A stretch of DNA of 64,000 bases from JAHRVQ01 sp029941905 (GCA_029941905.1 JAPYTQ010000003.1:62001-126000); one strand, 5' to 3'; shown: positions 1-8,685, counted from the first letter of the stretch. Notes: generated from the letters alone by a model not told the origin. A program made the numbers and translations.

Positions 1-16
1 TAATTAAGGGGTTGTG

Positions 17-54
17 AACTGACTAAATATACAGTACTGTATACAAACACAGTC
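17..54. promoter_or_regulatory. Tandem LexA (SOS) operators
   Basis: Two CTG-N10-CAG motifs lie almost end to end. Box 1 is CTGACTAAATATACAG (19-34) and box 2 is CTGTATACAAACACAG (37-52). With their flanks, box 1 has a perfect right half (ATATACAGTA) and box 2 a 9/10 left half (TACTGTATAC) of the gammaproteobacterial LexA consensus. The centres are 18 bp apart. The nearest gene to the right is the 50-residue ORF at 80. A gene to the left on the minus strand, outside the window, could also be the target. LexA binding is inferred from the motif alone. Confidence 0.75.
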
Positions 55-79
55 AGGAGCCGTAAAGCTGGTAGAGCCT

Positions 80-232
80 ATGAAAATTACCCATATAAGA
101 TCGACAGATACCTGGCTTATGAGCAAAGGCAACAAGATCCTCTATCGTGGCAAAAAGAGCCCGTGGCAGTCTCCTAAAGTAATAGCCGCCGCTTTACGCC
201 GAGAAGGCAAGTTATGCCGTCTGGTCGCATAA
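80..232 (+). CDS. Small basic 50-aa protein, putative SOS-regulated
   Basis: A complete ORF of 50 codons begins with ATG 26 bp after the second LexA box and ends with TAA. The product starts MKITHIRSTDTW and ends REGKLCRLVA. It is rich in Lys and Arg, has no signal peptide or membrane segment, and I do not recognise the family. No strong ribosome site precedes the ATG. A GGAG at 56-59 is better spaced for an in-frame CTG at 68, so the start is uncertain. Position directly after a double LexA operator suggests a damage-inducible small protein, which is inference. It could instead be a chance ORF in a leader. Confidence 0.5.
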   Translation: MKITHIRSTDTWLMSKGNKILYRGKKSPWQSPKVIAAALRREGKLCRLVA

Positions 233-236
233 TCAG

Positions 237-280
237 GCATTTCTAATGTAAATCAGGATCCTGCATTTCTAATGCAAATC
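237..280. repeat. Two-copy 18-bp direct repeat
   Basis: The sequence GCATTTCTAATGTAAATC (237-254) recurs as GCATTTCTAATGCAAATC (263-280), 17 of 18 identical, with a 26-bp period. Between the copies lies the perfect palindrome CAGGATCCTG (254-263). The repeat sits between the small SOS-type ORF and cnoX and could be a regulator site, a transcript 3' structure or a small duplication. Confidence 0.45.
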
Positions 281-350
281 GACCCTTAAAAAGGTACCCT
301 ACGCATCCCGTTTCTTCTTTCCATCAATCAGGGTTGTCTTAAGGTTTTCC

Positions 351-1205
351 ATGATCGTGAACGCGAATATTATCGATGTATCTGTACAGAATTTTCAAGA
401 TGAAGTTATCGAGAAATCAAAACAGGTACCCGTGCTATTGGAATTCTATGCTGAGGGTACCGAGCCAAGCCAGGCGTTAACACCGTTATTGCGCAAGCTT
501 GCTGATGAGTACCAGGGTAAGTTCATTCTTGCCAGAGTTGATATCCAGCAGAATCAGCAGATTGTGCAGCAATTAGGAGTTCGGACTCTTCCTACCCTGA
601 AGGTCATTTTTCAGGGACAGATGGCACAGGATCTTGAGGGTCCGCAAGATGAGGCCCGCCTGCGACAGATTCTTGATCAACTCACCATGAGTCCGATTGA
701 ACAAATTCAGGCACAAATCAAAATCCTCCTTGATCAGGGGGATCGGGCGAGCGCCATAACCATGTTGCAGCAAGCCGTGGGCAAAGAGCCAAACAATCAT
801 GGGCTACATGTTGAGTTGGCGGACTTGCTGATTATGGAATCCAGGAGTGACGAAGCGCGACAGATCCTTGCCGGCTTACCGGCGGAGACACCCGGCATCG
901 TCAAACCACAGAATCGTCTTGAATTCATCGACAAGTCGGCAGACCTTCCCGATATTGATTCAATCGAGGCCCGGTTGGCAGAAGATCCCGATGACCTTGG
1001 TGCACGATACAATCTGGCGATTCGTTTGGTCGTTGATGACCAGATTGAAGCCGCACTTGAAGAACTTCTGTATATCCTCAAAAAAGATCGAATATTCGAA
1101 GACGAACTTGCCCGCAAAACCATGATCCAGGTCTTTGATCTGTTGGGTAAAGGTGACCCTGTCGCAACCGCCTATCGCAGGAAGATGTTCAGCTTTCTGC
1201 ACTAA
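351..1205 (+). CDS. cnoX: CnoX/YbbN-type thioredoxin-TPR co-chaperone
   Basis: A 284-residue cytoplasmic protein with an N-terminal thioredoxin fold (about residues 15-110, with motif VRTLPTLKVIFQG holding the cis-Pro loop) followed by TPR-like helices to the C-terminus. This is the architecture and length of E. coli CnoX (YbbN), a chaperedoxin that holds unfolded proteins and passes them to GroEL or DnaK. The place of the thioredoxin CxxC reads EGTEPSQA, so both active-site cysteines are missing. E. coli CnoX keeps one, in SQHC. The protein is therefore probably a holdase without thiol redox chemistry. An AAGG lies just upstream of the ATG. rmuC follows on the same strand after about 100 bp. 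Confidence 0.88.
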   Translation: MIVNANIIDVSVQNFQDEVIEKSKQVPVLLEFYAEGTEPSQALTPLLRKLADEYQGKFILARVDIQQNQQIVQQLGVRTLPTLKVIFQGQMAQDLEGPQDEARLRQILDQLTMSPIEQIQAQIKILLDQGDRASAITMLQQAVGKEPNNHGLHVELADLLIMESRSDEARQILAGLPAETPGIVKPQNRLEFIDKSADLPDIDSIEARLAEDPDDLGARYNLAIRLVVDDQIEAALEELLYILKKDRIFEDELARKTMIQVFDLLGKGDPVATAYRRKMFSFLH

Positions 1206-1302
1206 CGCGTAACAACTGCGGACTACACTGGGCTCACTTTAGCTATGTATAAATTTACAGTAAAGGTGTAGACTTAAAGGGTCAGTTCTTGAAGAGCGCC
1301 CT

Positions 1303-2709
1303 ATGGTAGCCATCGATCCGTTAGTTCTCGATTCATTCGTTCCAGACCCATTAGTCATTGTCGCAACTACCGTCGGGTTTCTGCTTGGGGTTGTGCTGAC
1401 TGGCCTTATCCTGTGGTTCAGTTTTCGACGACGGTTTGAAAAGCAGCGCCTTGGGCACGAGGCCAATGAGCTGGTGCTGCAGAATCGGGTTGAATCCAGG
1501 CAACTGGAAATTGAAAATCAAAATCACCGGGTTCGGGAAATCCAGGAACGCCTGTCGACCAAAGAAAGCCTGCTGCAAAATGCGCTTGTCTCTGAAGCTG
1601 AACTAAAAACCATGCTGTCTGAACAGCAGAAACAAAACCAGGAAAAGCTGGCGCTACTCAACCAGGCAAGAGAGCAACTGGGTCTGGAGTTCAAGAATAT
1701 TGCCAACGAAATTTTTGAGTCGAAACAGAGGACGTTTAAGGAACAAAGTCAGGCGCATTTGGATGGCGTATTGAAGCCTTTAGGTGAGAAGATAAAAGAC
1801 TTCGAGAAGCGGGTAGAAGAGACTTACAACCGCGAAAGCCGGGAGCGCTTTTCCCTTGTCAGGGAAGTAAGGAACCTGCAGGACCTGAACACTCGTATCA
1901 GCAAAGATGCCATTAACCTGACCAATGCATTAAAAGGCGATAACAAAACCCAGGGGACCTGGGGCGAAATCATTCTTGAGCGCGTGTTGGAAAAGTCTGG
2001 GTTGGTCAAGGGGCGTGAGTATGAAATCCAGGTGAGTCTGAAAAACGAAGAGGGCAAGCGCCTGCAACCTGATGTCGTGGTACACCTGCCAGAGCAGAAA
2101 GACGTCATCATCGATTCCAAGGTTTCCCTGGTTGCCTATGAACGTTACTGCTCATCGGAGGATCAGGATGAGCGTGCTGAAGCCCTGCGGCAGCACATTC
2201 AATCCGTTCGGCAACATATTAAACAACTAAACAACAAGGACTATCAGAAGCTAGTCGGCATTCGGACCCTGGATTTCGTTCTGATGTTTATTCCCGTTGA
2301 GGCAGCATTTGCCCATGCAGTTCAGCACGACGATGATTTGTTTGTCGATGCATTCGACAAGAATATTGTTCTTGTTGCACCGTCGACGTTACTGGCAACT
2401 CTTCGAACCATCCAGAATATCTGGCGCTATGAACAGCAGAACAAGAACGCCCAGGAAATTGCCGGCAAAGCGGGCGCGTTATATGATAAGTTTGTGAATT
2501 TCGTCGCCGACCTGGAGGATATTGGCGGTCGTCTGGGTGCCGTGCAGGCCGCCTATGATAAGGCCCATAACAAACTAATCTCCGGCAAGGGTAATCTCGT
2601 CAGTCGGGCCGAAAGCGTGCGCGAGCTGGGTGCCAAGGTCAGCAAAACCTTACCCAGGAACCTGGTTGAAATGCCCAGAAGAGACGAGGCTTTGCACCTG
2701 TCCAACTAG
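1303..2709 (+). CDS. rmuC: DNA recombination protein RmuC
   Basis: A 468-residue protein with one N-terminal membrane anchor (about residues 17-39), a long charged coiled coil (about 40-200) and a C-terminal nuclease-like RmuC domain. The stretch with DVIIDSKVSLVAYERY fits the conserved acidic/Lys core. RmuC limits inversion at short inverted repeats in E. coli; it is thought to act as a nuclease or a structural barrier. Length is usual for the family. It is separated from cnoX by about 100 bp and probably has its own promoter in the AT-rich stretch around 1240-1260. Confidence 0.93.
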   Translation: MVAIDPLVLDSFVPDPLVIVATTVGFLLGVVLTGLILWFSFRRRFEKQRLGHEANELVLQNRVESRQLEIENQNHRVREIQERLSTKESLLQNALVSEAELKTMLSEQQKQNQEKLALLNQAREQLGLEFKNIANEIFESKQRTFKEQSQAHLDGVLKPLGEKIKDFEKRVEETYNRESRERFSLVREVRNLQDLNTRISKDAINLTNALKGDNKTQGTWGEIILERVLEKSGLVKGREYEIQVSLKNEEGKRLQPDVVVHLPEQKDVIIDSKVSLVAYERYCSSEDQDERAEALRQHIQSVRQHIKQLNNKDYQKLVGIRTLDFVLMFIPVEAAFAHAVQHDDDLFVDAFDKNIVLVAPSTLLATLRTIQNIWRYEQQNKNAQEIAGKAGALYDKFVNFVADLEDIGGRLGAVQAAYDKAHNKLISGKGNLVSRAESVRELGAKVSKTLPRNLVEMPRRDEALHLSN

Positions 2710-2718
2710 GCATCTGCG

Positions 2719-2750
2719 GCCTGGTGCGCTCTATTTAAGGTAGACCAGGC
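2719..2750 (+). terminator. Possible hairpin after rmuC
   Basis: GCCTGGT (2719-2725) and ACCAGGC (2744-2750) form a perfect 7-bp inverted repeat with an 18-nt loop just after the rmuC stop. It is followed by AAAAAT and not a T-run, so it is not a standard intrinsic terminator for the plus strand. The long loop makes it weak. Confidence 0.25.
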
Positions 2751-2803
2751 AAAAATAGTCTAGTAGGGTTAAAAAACAAAATAAATTCTCGGAGTTAACA
2801 CTT

Positions 2804-3082
2804 TTGTCTGAAGAGAAGTCTGAAAAGGTGTCTAAAAATACCAATCAGTACTGGAAGGCGAACTTGCGCCTGATGTTGTCGTTGCTCGCGATATGGTTTT
2901 TTGTCTCTTTTGTCTGTGGGATCCTGATCGTCGATATTCTCGATGAGTTTCGGCTGTTTGGATTCAAGCTGGGTTTCTGGTTTGCTCATCAAGGTTCCAT
3001 TTTCTTCTTCGTTGCCCTGATCTTTTTTTATGCCTGGCGCATGAATCGATTGGACAGGCAATTTGATGTTGACGAAAAGTAG
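2804..3082 (+). CDS. DUF4212 small subunit of Na+/solute symporter
   Basis: A 92-residue protein with two membrane segments (about residues 23-46 and 58-82) and a charged N-terminus, matching the DUF4212 family. Members are encoded directly before large sodium:solute symporters of the VC_2705 type and are thought to be their accessory subunit. The start is TTG at 2804, supported by a GGAG at 2791-2794 with 9-nt spacing. No ATG lies between them. The symporter starts 9 bp after its stop, so the two are surely co-transcribed. Confidence 0.88.
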   Translation: MSEEKSEKVSKNTNQYWKANLRLMLSLLAIWFFVSFVCGILIVDILDEFRLFGFKLGFWFAHQGSIFFFVALIFFYAWRMNRLDRQFDVDEK

Positions 3083-3091
3083 ACACAGACA

Positions 3092-4840
3092 ATGAGCGCG
3101 ACAGCATTAACCTATTTATTCGTTGGCTTGTCATTCAGCCTGTATATCGGTATCGCCATCTGGAGCCGATCAAAGTCAACCAGTGAATTCTATATTGCCG
3201 GTGGGCATGTTCACCCCCTCGCTAATGGCGCGGCGACTGCGGCTGACTGGATGTCGGCGGCGTCCTTTCTCTCTATGGCGGGTATTATTGCCTTCGAGGG
3301 CGCAGACGGTGCCCGTTACCTGATGGGTTGGACAGGAGGCTATGTTCTGCTGGCGTTGTGCCTGGCACCTTATCTCAGGAAATTCTCAAAATTTACAGTG
3401 CCTGATTTTGTTGGCGAACGCTATTACTCCCAAACCGCCCGACTGGTCGCTGTGGTTTGTGTCATTTTTATTTCCTTTACTTATGTCTCCGGGCAAATGC
3501 GCGGTGTAGGCCTGGTATTCTCCCGCTTCCTTGAAGTGGATATTAATACGGGTGTCGTTGTCGGCATGGCTATCGTATTTTTCTATGCGGTATTGGGAGG
3601 AATGAAAGGAATCACTTATACCCAGGTGGCGCAGTATTGTGTGTTGATCTTTGCATACCTGGTACCGGCAATTTTTATATCGGTAATGCTGACAAACAAT
3701 CCACTGCCAATGTTTGGTTTTGGTAGCACAATGGCGGGAGAGGACATCTTTTTGCTGGATAAACTCGATGGGCTCACGACAGAGCTCGGCATGAGCGCTT
3801 TTACCTCGAATAACAAATCAACCATCGATATATTCTTTATTACTGCCGCATTAATGGCTGGCACCGCAGGATTACCCCACGTGATTGTGCGTTTTTTTAC
3901 GGTACCCAGGGTCAGGGATGCACGAATCTCGGCAGGATACGCGCTGGTGTTTATCGCCCTGCTATACACCACTGCGCCAGCGGTGGCGGCGTTTGCCCGG
4001 ATTAATATTATTGGCAGCGTCAATGAAATGAACTATGCCGAAGCACCGGAATGGTTCACCAAGTGGGAGACGTCGGGGTTGATTGCCTGGCTGGATAAAA
4101 ATTCCGATGGCAAGGTGCAGTACCGTGGTGGCAATGCGCTATCACCTAGGGCACCGGATTTCGCCAATGGCGTAGGGGACCAGGGCCAGCGGTTGTTAAG
4201 AAACAAGGGTACCGATAACAACAATGAACTTTATATTGATCGGGATATTATTGTGCTTGCGCATCCCGAAATTGCCAAATTGCCGAATTGGGTCATTGCG
4301 CTTGTAGCCGCGGGTGGCCTGGCGGCTGCATTATCCACCGCAGCGGGTTTGTTACTTGTCATCTCGACGGCCATATCCCACGACCTGATGAAAAAAACCT
4401 TTCGACCTGATATCACCGAGAAACAGGAGTTGCTGCTTGCGCGGATTTCAGCTGCGGTTGCCATTGGCATCGCCGGGTTGTTTGGCATCTATCCACCGGG
4501 ATTTGTTGCCCAGGTGGTGGCCTTTGCGTTCGGGCTGGCGGCAGCGAGCTTTTTCCCGGTGATTTTGCTGGGCATCTTCTCCCGCAGAATGAACAAGGAA
4601 GCTGCCATAAGCGGTATGATCACGGGTCTGACGTTTACATTTTCCTACATTGTGTACTTTAAATTTGTTAGCCCGGCAACCAACAATGCCGATCACTGGT
4701 GGTTTGGTATTTCACCGGAAGGTATTGGCACCCTGGGAATGATCTTCAACTTCCTGGTGTCCTTGGTCGTCATGCAGGTGACGCCGCCGCCACCTGCAGA
4801 AGTACAACAGATGGTAGATAATATTCGTATACCGCGCTAG
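3092..4840 (+). CDS. Sodium:solute symporter, VC_2705 type (ActP-related)
   Basis: A 582-residue polytopic inner-membrane protein of the sodium:solute symporter (SSS) family. The N-terminal region with FYIAGG and AADWMSAASFLSMAG is typical of acetate/propionate-type members. Between two helices, around residues 320-395, is a soluble loop with DKNSDGKVQY, which resembles an EF-hand calcium loop and is found in this subfamily. The DUF4212 partner precedes it and a glutamine synthetase-like ligase follows after 18 bp. The substrate is not shown by sequence; a small organic acid or an amine used by the downstream ligase are both possible. Confidence 0.9.
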   Translation: MSATALTYLFVGLSFSLYIGIAIWSRSKSTSEFYIAGGHVHPLANGAATAADWMSAASFLSMAGIIAFEGADGARYLMGWTGGYVLLALCLAPYLRKFSKFTVPDFVGERYYSQTARLVAVVCVIFISFTYVSGQMRGVGLVFSRFLEVDINTGVVVGMAIVFFYAVLGGMKGITYTQVAQYCVLIFAYLVPAIFISVMLTNNPLPMFGFGSTMAGEDIFLLDKLDGLTTELGMSAFTSNNKSTIDIFFITAALMAGTAGLPHVIVRFFTVPRVRDARISAGYALVFIALLYTTAPAVAAFARINIIGSVNEMNYAEAPEWFTKWETSGLIAWLDKNSDGKVQYRGGNALSPRAPDFANGVGDQGQRLLRNKGTDNNNELYIDRDIIVLAHPEIAKLPNWVIALVAAGGLAAALSTAAGLLLVISTAISHDLMKKTFRPDITEKQELLLARISAAVAIGIAGLFGIYPPGFVAQVVAFAFGLAAASFFPVILLGIFSRRMNKEAAISGMITGLTFTFSYIVYFKFVSPATNNADHWWFGISPEGIGTLGMIFNFLVSLVVMQVTPPPPAEVQQMVDNIRIPR

Positions 4841-4858
4841 GCCTCCTAGGAATACACC

Positions 4859-6232
4859 ATGTCGTTAGCAGATGATCTGATCAAACAATATGAAAACGAA
4901 GGTATCCGTCGGATCAAGCTTGGAGTCACGGATATAGACGGGGTGGTTCGAGGGAAATATATCAGCCTGGAAAAATTTACTGCCATAGCGGCTTCGACCT
5001 CAGGTTTCTGTGACTGTATTCTGGGTTGGGATGTGGATGACCAGCTCTATGACAATGCCACTTTTACGGGTTGGCATACTGCCTTTCCCGATGCACTTTA
5101 TAGATTGGATCTGGCGACTGAGAGACGACTACTGGACGAGGGTAACATCCCCTATTTTGTAGGTGAATTTGTCGCCGATGACAGGGTAAGCCTGCACCCT
5201 ATTTGCCCACGCAGTCGACTCAGGCAGGTGCTGGCTGATGCACACGACATGGGTTTTGAGGCCCGGCTGGCATTTGAGTACGAGTTCTTTGTCTTTAATG
5301 AAACACCACAAACCGTCAGGGATAAAAACTACACGAACCTGGAACCGCTATCGCCCGGTAATTTTGGTTACTCCATTGTCAGAACGGGTGCCTTGTCTGA
5401 TCTGTTCAACGAGTTCATGGACTATTGTTTTGACCATAATTTCGCGCTTGAGGGCTTGCACTGTGAAACGGGTCCGGGGGTGTGGGAAGGTGCGATCGCT
5501 GTCGATACTGCATTAAACGCGGCCGACAAGGCTGTCTTGTTTAAAACCTTTGGTAAATCTTTCTTTCAAAAACGGGATAAAATTGCCACCTTCATGGCGA
5601 AATGGTCCATGGACTACCCGGGCCAGAGCGGCCATTGCCACCAGTCGCTGTTTGATCTTGAGACGGGTCTCGGGGCTTTCTTTGATGACAAAGACCCTTT
5701 TGGCATGAGTGAGATTCAAAAACACTATGTTGCCGGGTTACAGAAATACCTGCGCCCTTTTCTCGCCCTGACGTCTCCGACCATCAACAGCTATACGCGA
5801 CTGGTTAAAGGGGCATGGGCACCGACGGCATCCACCTGGGGAATTGAAAACCGAACTACTGCCTTGCGGGTGATCCCAGGGTCGAGTAAATCACAGAGGG
5901 TCGAGTTCAGAATCGGATCGGCCGATGCCAACCCGTACCTGGTTGCTGCAGCAACCCTTGGGGCGGGGTTACTGGGGATAAAGGAAAAATTAACCCTGTC
6001 TGATCCAGTGAAAGGCAATGCCTATGAAATTCAGGATGAACTGCCAGAATCCGCCCAGCTACCGGCTAACCTGAGAGATGCGACCCGGGATCTCGCTGGA
6101 TCAGCTGAGGCTCGGCAGGTATTTGGCGATGAGTTTATCGACCATTACGTGGCGAGTCGTGACTGGGAGGTCCGTGAATACGAACGCAACGTAAACGATT
6201 GGCAGCTAAAACGATACTTTGAGATTATCTAG
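4859..6232 (+). CDS. Glutamine synthetase family ligase (PuuA-like)
   Basis: A 457-residue enzyme with the beta-grasp N-terminal domain and the GS catalytic domain. Visible motifs are the metal-binding FEYEFFVF, GQSGHCHQSLF around the ATP/metal site, and RVEFRIGSADANPYL near the C-terminus. Such enzymes join glutamate to an amine using ATP; PuuA (gamma-glutamylputrescine synthetase) is the best known. AGGA precedes the ATG with 7-nt spacing. It follows the symporter closely and originally ran into the amidotransferase gene at 6537. Its TAG stop (6230-6232) forms part of the target duplication of the inserted element at 6233-6529. Likely role: capture of an imported amine as its gamma-glutamyl derivative (inference). 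Confidence 0.88.
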   Translation: MSLADDLIKQYENEGIRRIKLGVTDIDGVVRGKYISLEKFTAIAASTSGFCDCILGWDVDDQLYDNATFTGWHTAFPDALYRLDLATERRLLDEGNIPYFVGEFVADDRVSLHPICPRSRLRQVLADAHDMGFEARLAFEYEFFVFNETPQTVRDKNYTNLEPLSPGNFGYSIVRTGALSDLFNEFMDYCFDHNFALEGLHCETGPGVWEGAIAVDTALNAADKAVLFKTFGKSFFQKRDKIATFMAKWSMDYPGQSGHCHQSLFDLETGLGAFFDDKDPFGMSEIQKHYVAGLQKYLRPFLALTSPTINSYTRLVKGAWAPTASTWGIENRTTALRVIPGSSKSQRVEFRIGSADANPYLVAAATLGAGLLGIKEKLTLSDPVKGNAYEIQDELPESAQLPANLRDATRDLAGSAEARQVFGDEFIDHYVASRDWEVREYERNVNDWQLKRYFEII

Positions 6233-6529
6233 TGTAGTGTCCTATACAAAACACACATTAAGCAAATCACTAAATGGCCAGATGGTGGCAGGTTAGATAA
6301 GATTTGAATTTATGAAGAGCCAATATAAGACTACATGTTTACGATCACCGCTGTCCATTTCGCGATTTGCCCTGCGGATGACCCTCAAATTCGCCACAGC
6401 GGCGTTATATTTCTTGAAAAGGTATCTACATTTCCTGCGACTTGCCGTAAAAAGATTGGGCCTGGCTGTGACGCTTCCTGTGACAAAAAGTGAGAACCAC
6501 TTAATGCGCGTTTTGTACAGGACACTACA
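6233..6529. mobile_element. 297-bp MITE-like element with 30-bp TIRs and CTAG duplication
   Basis: The ends are inverted repeats: left TGTAGTGTCCTATACAAAAC (6233-6252) and, read on the other strand, right TGTAGTGTCCTGTACAAAAC (from 6529). The match extends about 30 bp with 3 differences, including CATTAAG. Both sides carry CTAG (6229-6232 and 6530-6533), as expected for a 4-bp target duplication. No credible transposase is encoded in 297 bp, so this is a non-autonomous element moved in trans. A YTAR-type 4-bp target is used by IS5-group elements, which suggests but does not prove the source. Removing it restores the ligase stop TAG, then TAT, then the ATG of the amidotransferase. Confidence 0.85.
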
Positions 6530-6536
6530 CTAGTAT

Positions 6537-7262
6537 ATGAAGATTGGAATTTTACAGGCTGATTCTGTCGCGGATCAGTTTCAGCCGGAGTTTGGCGATT
6601 ACCCAGCAATGTTTGAGGCAGTCCTGTCACACGCCGCAACTCAAATTGATGACCTGATTGAGCCGGTAGAATTTGCCCACTATGATGTTGAACACTATCA
6701 ATATCCAAATTCAATTAGTGACTGTGATGGCTATGTGATTACCGGTAGTAAAAAAAGCGTTTACGATGATGAACCCTGGATACAACAGCTGCGTCAGTAC
6801 GTGGTTAGTCTTCATAACGCGAAAGCCAAACTCGTCGGCATCTGCTTCGGCCATCAGATGGTTGCCCTTGCGCTGGGAGGGAATACCGAACCCTCAAGCA
6901 GAGGCTGGGGAGTTGGCGTGCATACGAGCGACATCGTCGAAAAGAAGCCATACATGCTGCCCGAATCAGATTCTCTCGCTGCAATAGTCAGCCACAAGGA
7001 CCAGGTGACCGAATTGCCTGCGGATGCAGTATTGCTGGCGACCAGTGAGTTTTGTCCAAATACAATGTTCCAGATTCAGGAGCATATTCTGACGTTCCAG
7101 GGGCACCCTGAGTTTCACAAGCCTTACTCCCGTGCGCTAATGGATTGGCGTCGGGAAATTCTTGGTGAGGATGTTTACAGCACCGGAGTCGCCAGCCTTG
7201 ATCAGGAGATACAGGGCTACGTGCTGGCCCAATGGATGATCCGGTTTATTGCCGATCAGTAA
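6537..7262 (+). CDS. Class I glutamine amidotransferase family protein
   Basis: A 241-residue stand-alone class I GATase domain. The nucleophile elbow is GICFGHQ (Cys near residue 103) and the catalytic His lies in FQGHPEFHKPY (near 188). Proteins of this kind beside GS-like ligases may hydrolyse gamma-glutamyl amides, as PuuD does in putrescine breakdown, although this one resembles GuaA-type domains more than the C26 peptidase PuuD. The start is fixed by the ATG 3 bp after the right CTAG of the inserted element. Before insertion it lay 3 bp after the ligase stop, so it was translationally coupled; the insertion has replaced its native leader. Confidence 0.82.
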   Translation: MKIGILQADSVADQFQPEFGDYPAMFEAVLSHAATQIDDLIEPVEFAHYDVEHYQYPNSISDCDGYVITGSKKSVYDDEPWIQQLRQYVVSLHNAKAKLVGICFGHQMVALALGGNTEPSSRGWGVGVHTSDIVEKKPYMLPESDSLAAIVSHKDQVTELPADAVLLATSEFCPNTMFQIQEHILTFQGHPEFHKPYSRALMDWRREILGEDVYSTGVASLDQEIQGYVLAQWMIRFIADQ

Positions 7263-7300
7263 CAGTGCTATAGTAAACGGACCAACTTAAGGATCATGAT

Positions 7301-8665
7301 ATGAAATTTGAATCTCGAAGTGCCATCGCGTACCTCGGTGCTGTATTCATTATTGTCGCCTCCACCCAGTTGTTCGCCAGGGATCTGGGGAATGCTAAGC
7401 CCGAGAGAGAAGGGGTATCCCAGGAACGTCTGGATCGGATTACCGAACATATGAATCAGGCTGTAGAAAAAGGCACCATGGTTGGTGGCCTGGCGATGAT
7501 CGCGCGCAATGGCAAGATTGTGTATTCGGAAACCTACGGCTTACGTGATCGGGAAGAGAATAAACCGATGACAGAGGATACGATATTTCGCATCTACTCC
7601 ATGTCAAAGCCAATCACCAGTGTTGCGCTGATGATGCTCTATGAAGAAGGAAAATTTTTCCTCAATGATCCGGTAGCAAGATATATCCCCGAACTTGCAA
7701 ACCTTACGGTTGCTGTTTCGACAGCAGATGGCGATACATCCATGGTTTCAGATGGTACGACCAGCCGCACAATCGGTGCAGGGGACGAAAGCAAGGCAGG
7801 GCAGACCCGCAAGCCAAACCGCCAGCCAACAGTTCGGGACCTTATGCGTCATACCGCGGGTTTCACCTACGGTTTTTTTGGCAACACTGAAGTTGATAAG
7901 CTGTACCGTGAAAAAGAAGTGATGAACCAGAAAGGCCTTAAGGATTTTGTCGCTGAACTCGGACAGATGCCGTTGCAATATGAGCCGGGCACGAAATGGC
8001 ACTATAGTGTTTCCGTGGATGTACAAGGACGATTAGTCGAGGTTTTATCAGGTATGTCATTTGGTGAATTCCTGGAACAGCGTCTGTTTACGCCGCTCGG
8101 CATGGAAGATACTGGTTTTATCGTTCCCAATTCGAAGCTCGATCGATTTGCGCAAATTTATTCCCCGGAGGGGACCGGAGAAGGCGACGACTTATTTTTG
8201 AAAGCGAGCCAGTCAACGAAGCTTGTTCCATCGGGCGATCGTGTTAATGCCGGATATATGGAAGGTGCAACCTTTGAAGGTGGCGGCGGTGGTATGGTAT
8301 CAACCGCAAAAGATTACCTGCGATTCAGTCAGATGATGCTCAATGGTGGTGAACTCGACGGTGTTAGAATACTCTCACCCAAAAGCGTTGAGCTGATGAC
8401 AACCAACCATCTCGGTGAGCTGCCGATGGGCTTTGGCCGTCGTGGGGTTGGCTTCGGACTGGGCTTTGCCGTTGCTCTTAATCAGGGTGATGTTGGCGAA
8501 TTAGGGTCCGTGGGCGAATACAATTGGGGCGGCGCCGCCGGAACACGATTCTGGATAGATCCCCAGGAGCAGCTCATAGGGCTGTTCATGGTGCAGAGTA
8601 TTCCCCATCGAACACGCCTGGGTTCTGAATTTAGGATTCTGACTTACCAGGCGATTATCGAATAG
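7301..8665 (+). CDS. Secreted serine hydrolase, beta-lactamase/class C family
   Basis: A 454-residue protein with an N-terminal signal peptide (about residues 1-27, ending near LFA). The beta-lactamase-fold core includes the SxxK nucleophile motif in YSMSKPITS (near residue 101), a YSV in WHYSVSVDVQG at the YxN position and a C-terminal NWGGAAGTRFW strand in place of KTG. This pattern is typical of EstB-like esterases and D-amino peptidases more than true beta-lactamases. A small loop rich in Ser/Thr/Asp (about 145-170) is inserted. It ends 20 bp before the convergent SDR gene. Substrate unknown. Confidence 0.87.
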   Translation: MKFESRSAIAYLGAVFIIVASTQLFARDLGNAKPEREGVSQERLDRITEHMNQAVEKGTMVGGLAMIARNGKIVYSETYGLRDREENKPMTEDTIFRIYSMSKPITSVALMMLYEEGKFFLNDPVARYIPELANLTVAVSTADGDTSMVSDGTTSRTIGAGDESKAGQTRKPNRQPTVRDLMRHTAGFTYGFFGNTEVDKLYREKEVMNQKGLKDFVAELGQMPLQYEPGTKWHYSVSVDVQGRLVEVLSGMSFGEFLEQRLFTPLGMEDTGFIVPNSKLDRFAQIYSPEGTGEGDDLFLKASQSTKLVPSGDRVNAGYMEGATFEGGGGGMVSTAKDYLRFSQMMLNGGELDGVRILSPKSVELMTTNHLGELPMGFGRRGVGFGLGFAVALNQGDVGELGSVGEYNWGGAAGTRFWIDPQEQLIGLFMVQSIPHRTRLGSEFRILTYQAIIE

Positions 8666-8685
8666 CGAGATGAGGTAGACCGGTA

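Noticed and set aside
49..240. Toxin-antitoxin reading of the small SOS-type ORF
   Set aside because: No antitoxin gene or antisense RNA promoter can be pointed to, and the protein lacks the hydrophobic helix of TisB-like toxins.
6312..6533. 73-codon plus-strand frame inside the inverted-repeat element
   Set aside because: It runs through the right TIR and has no similarity to a transposase; element is too short to code for its own.
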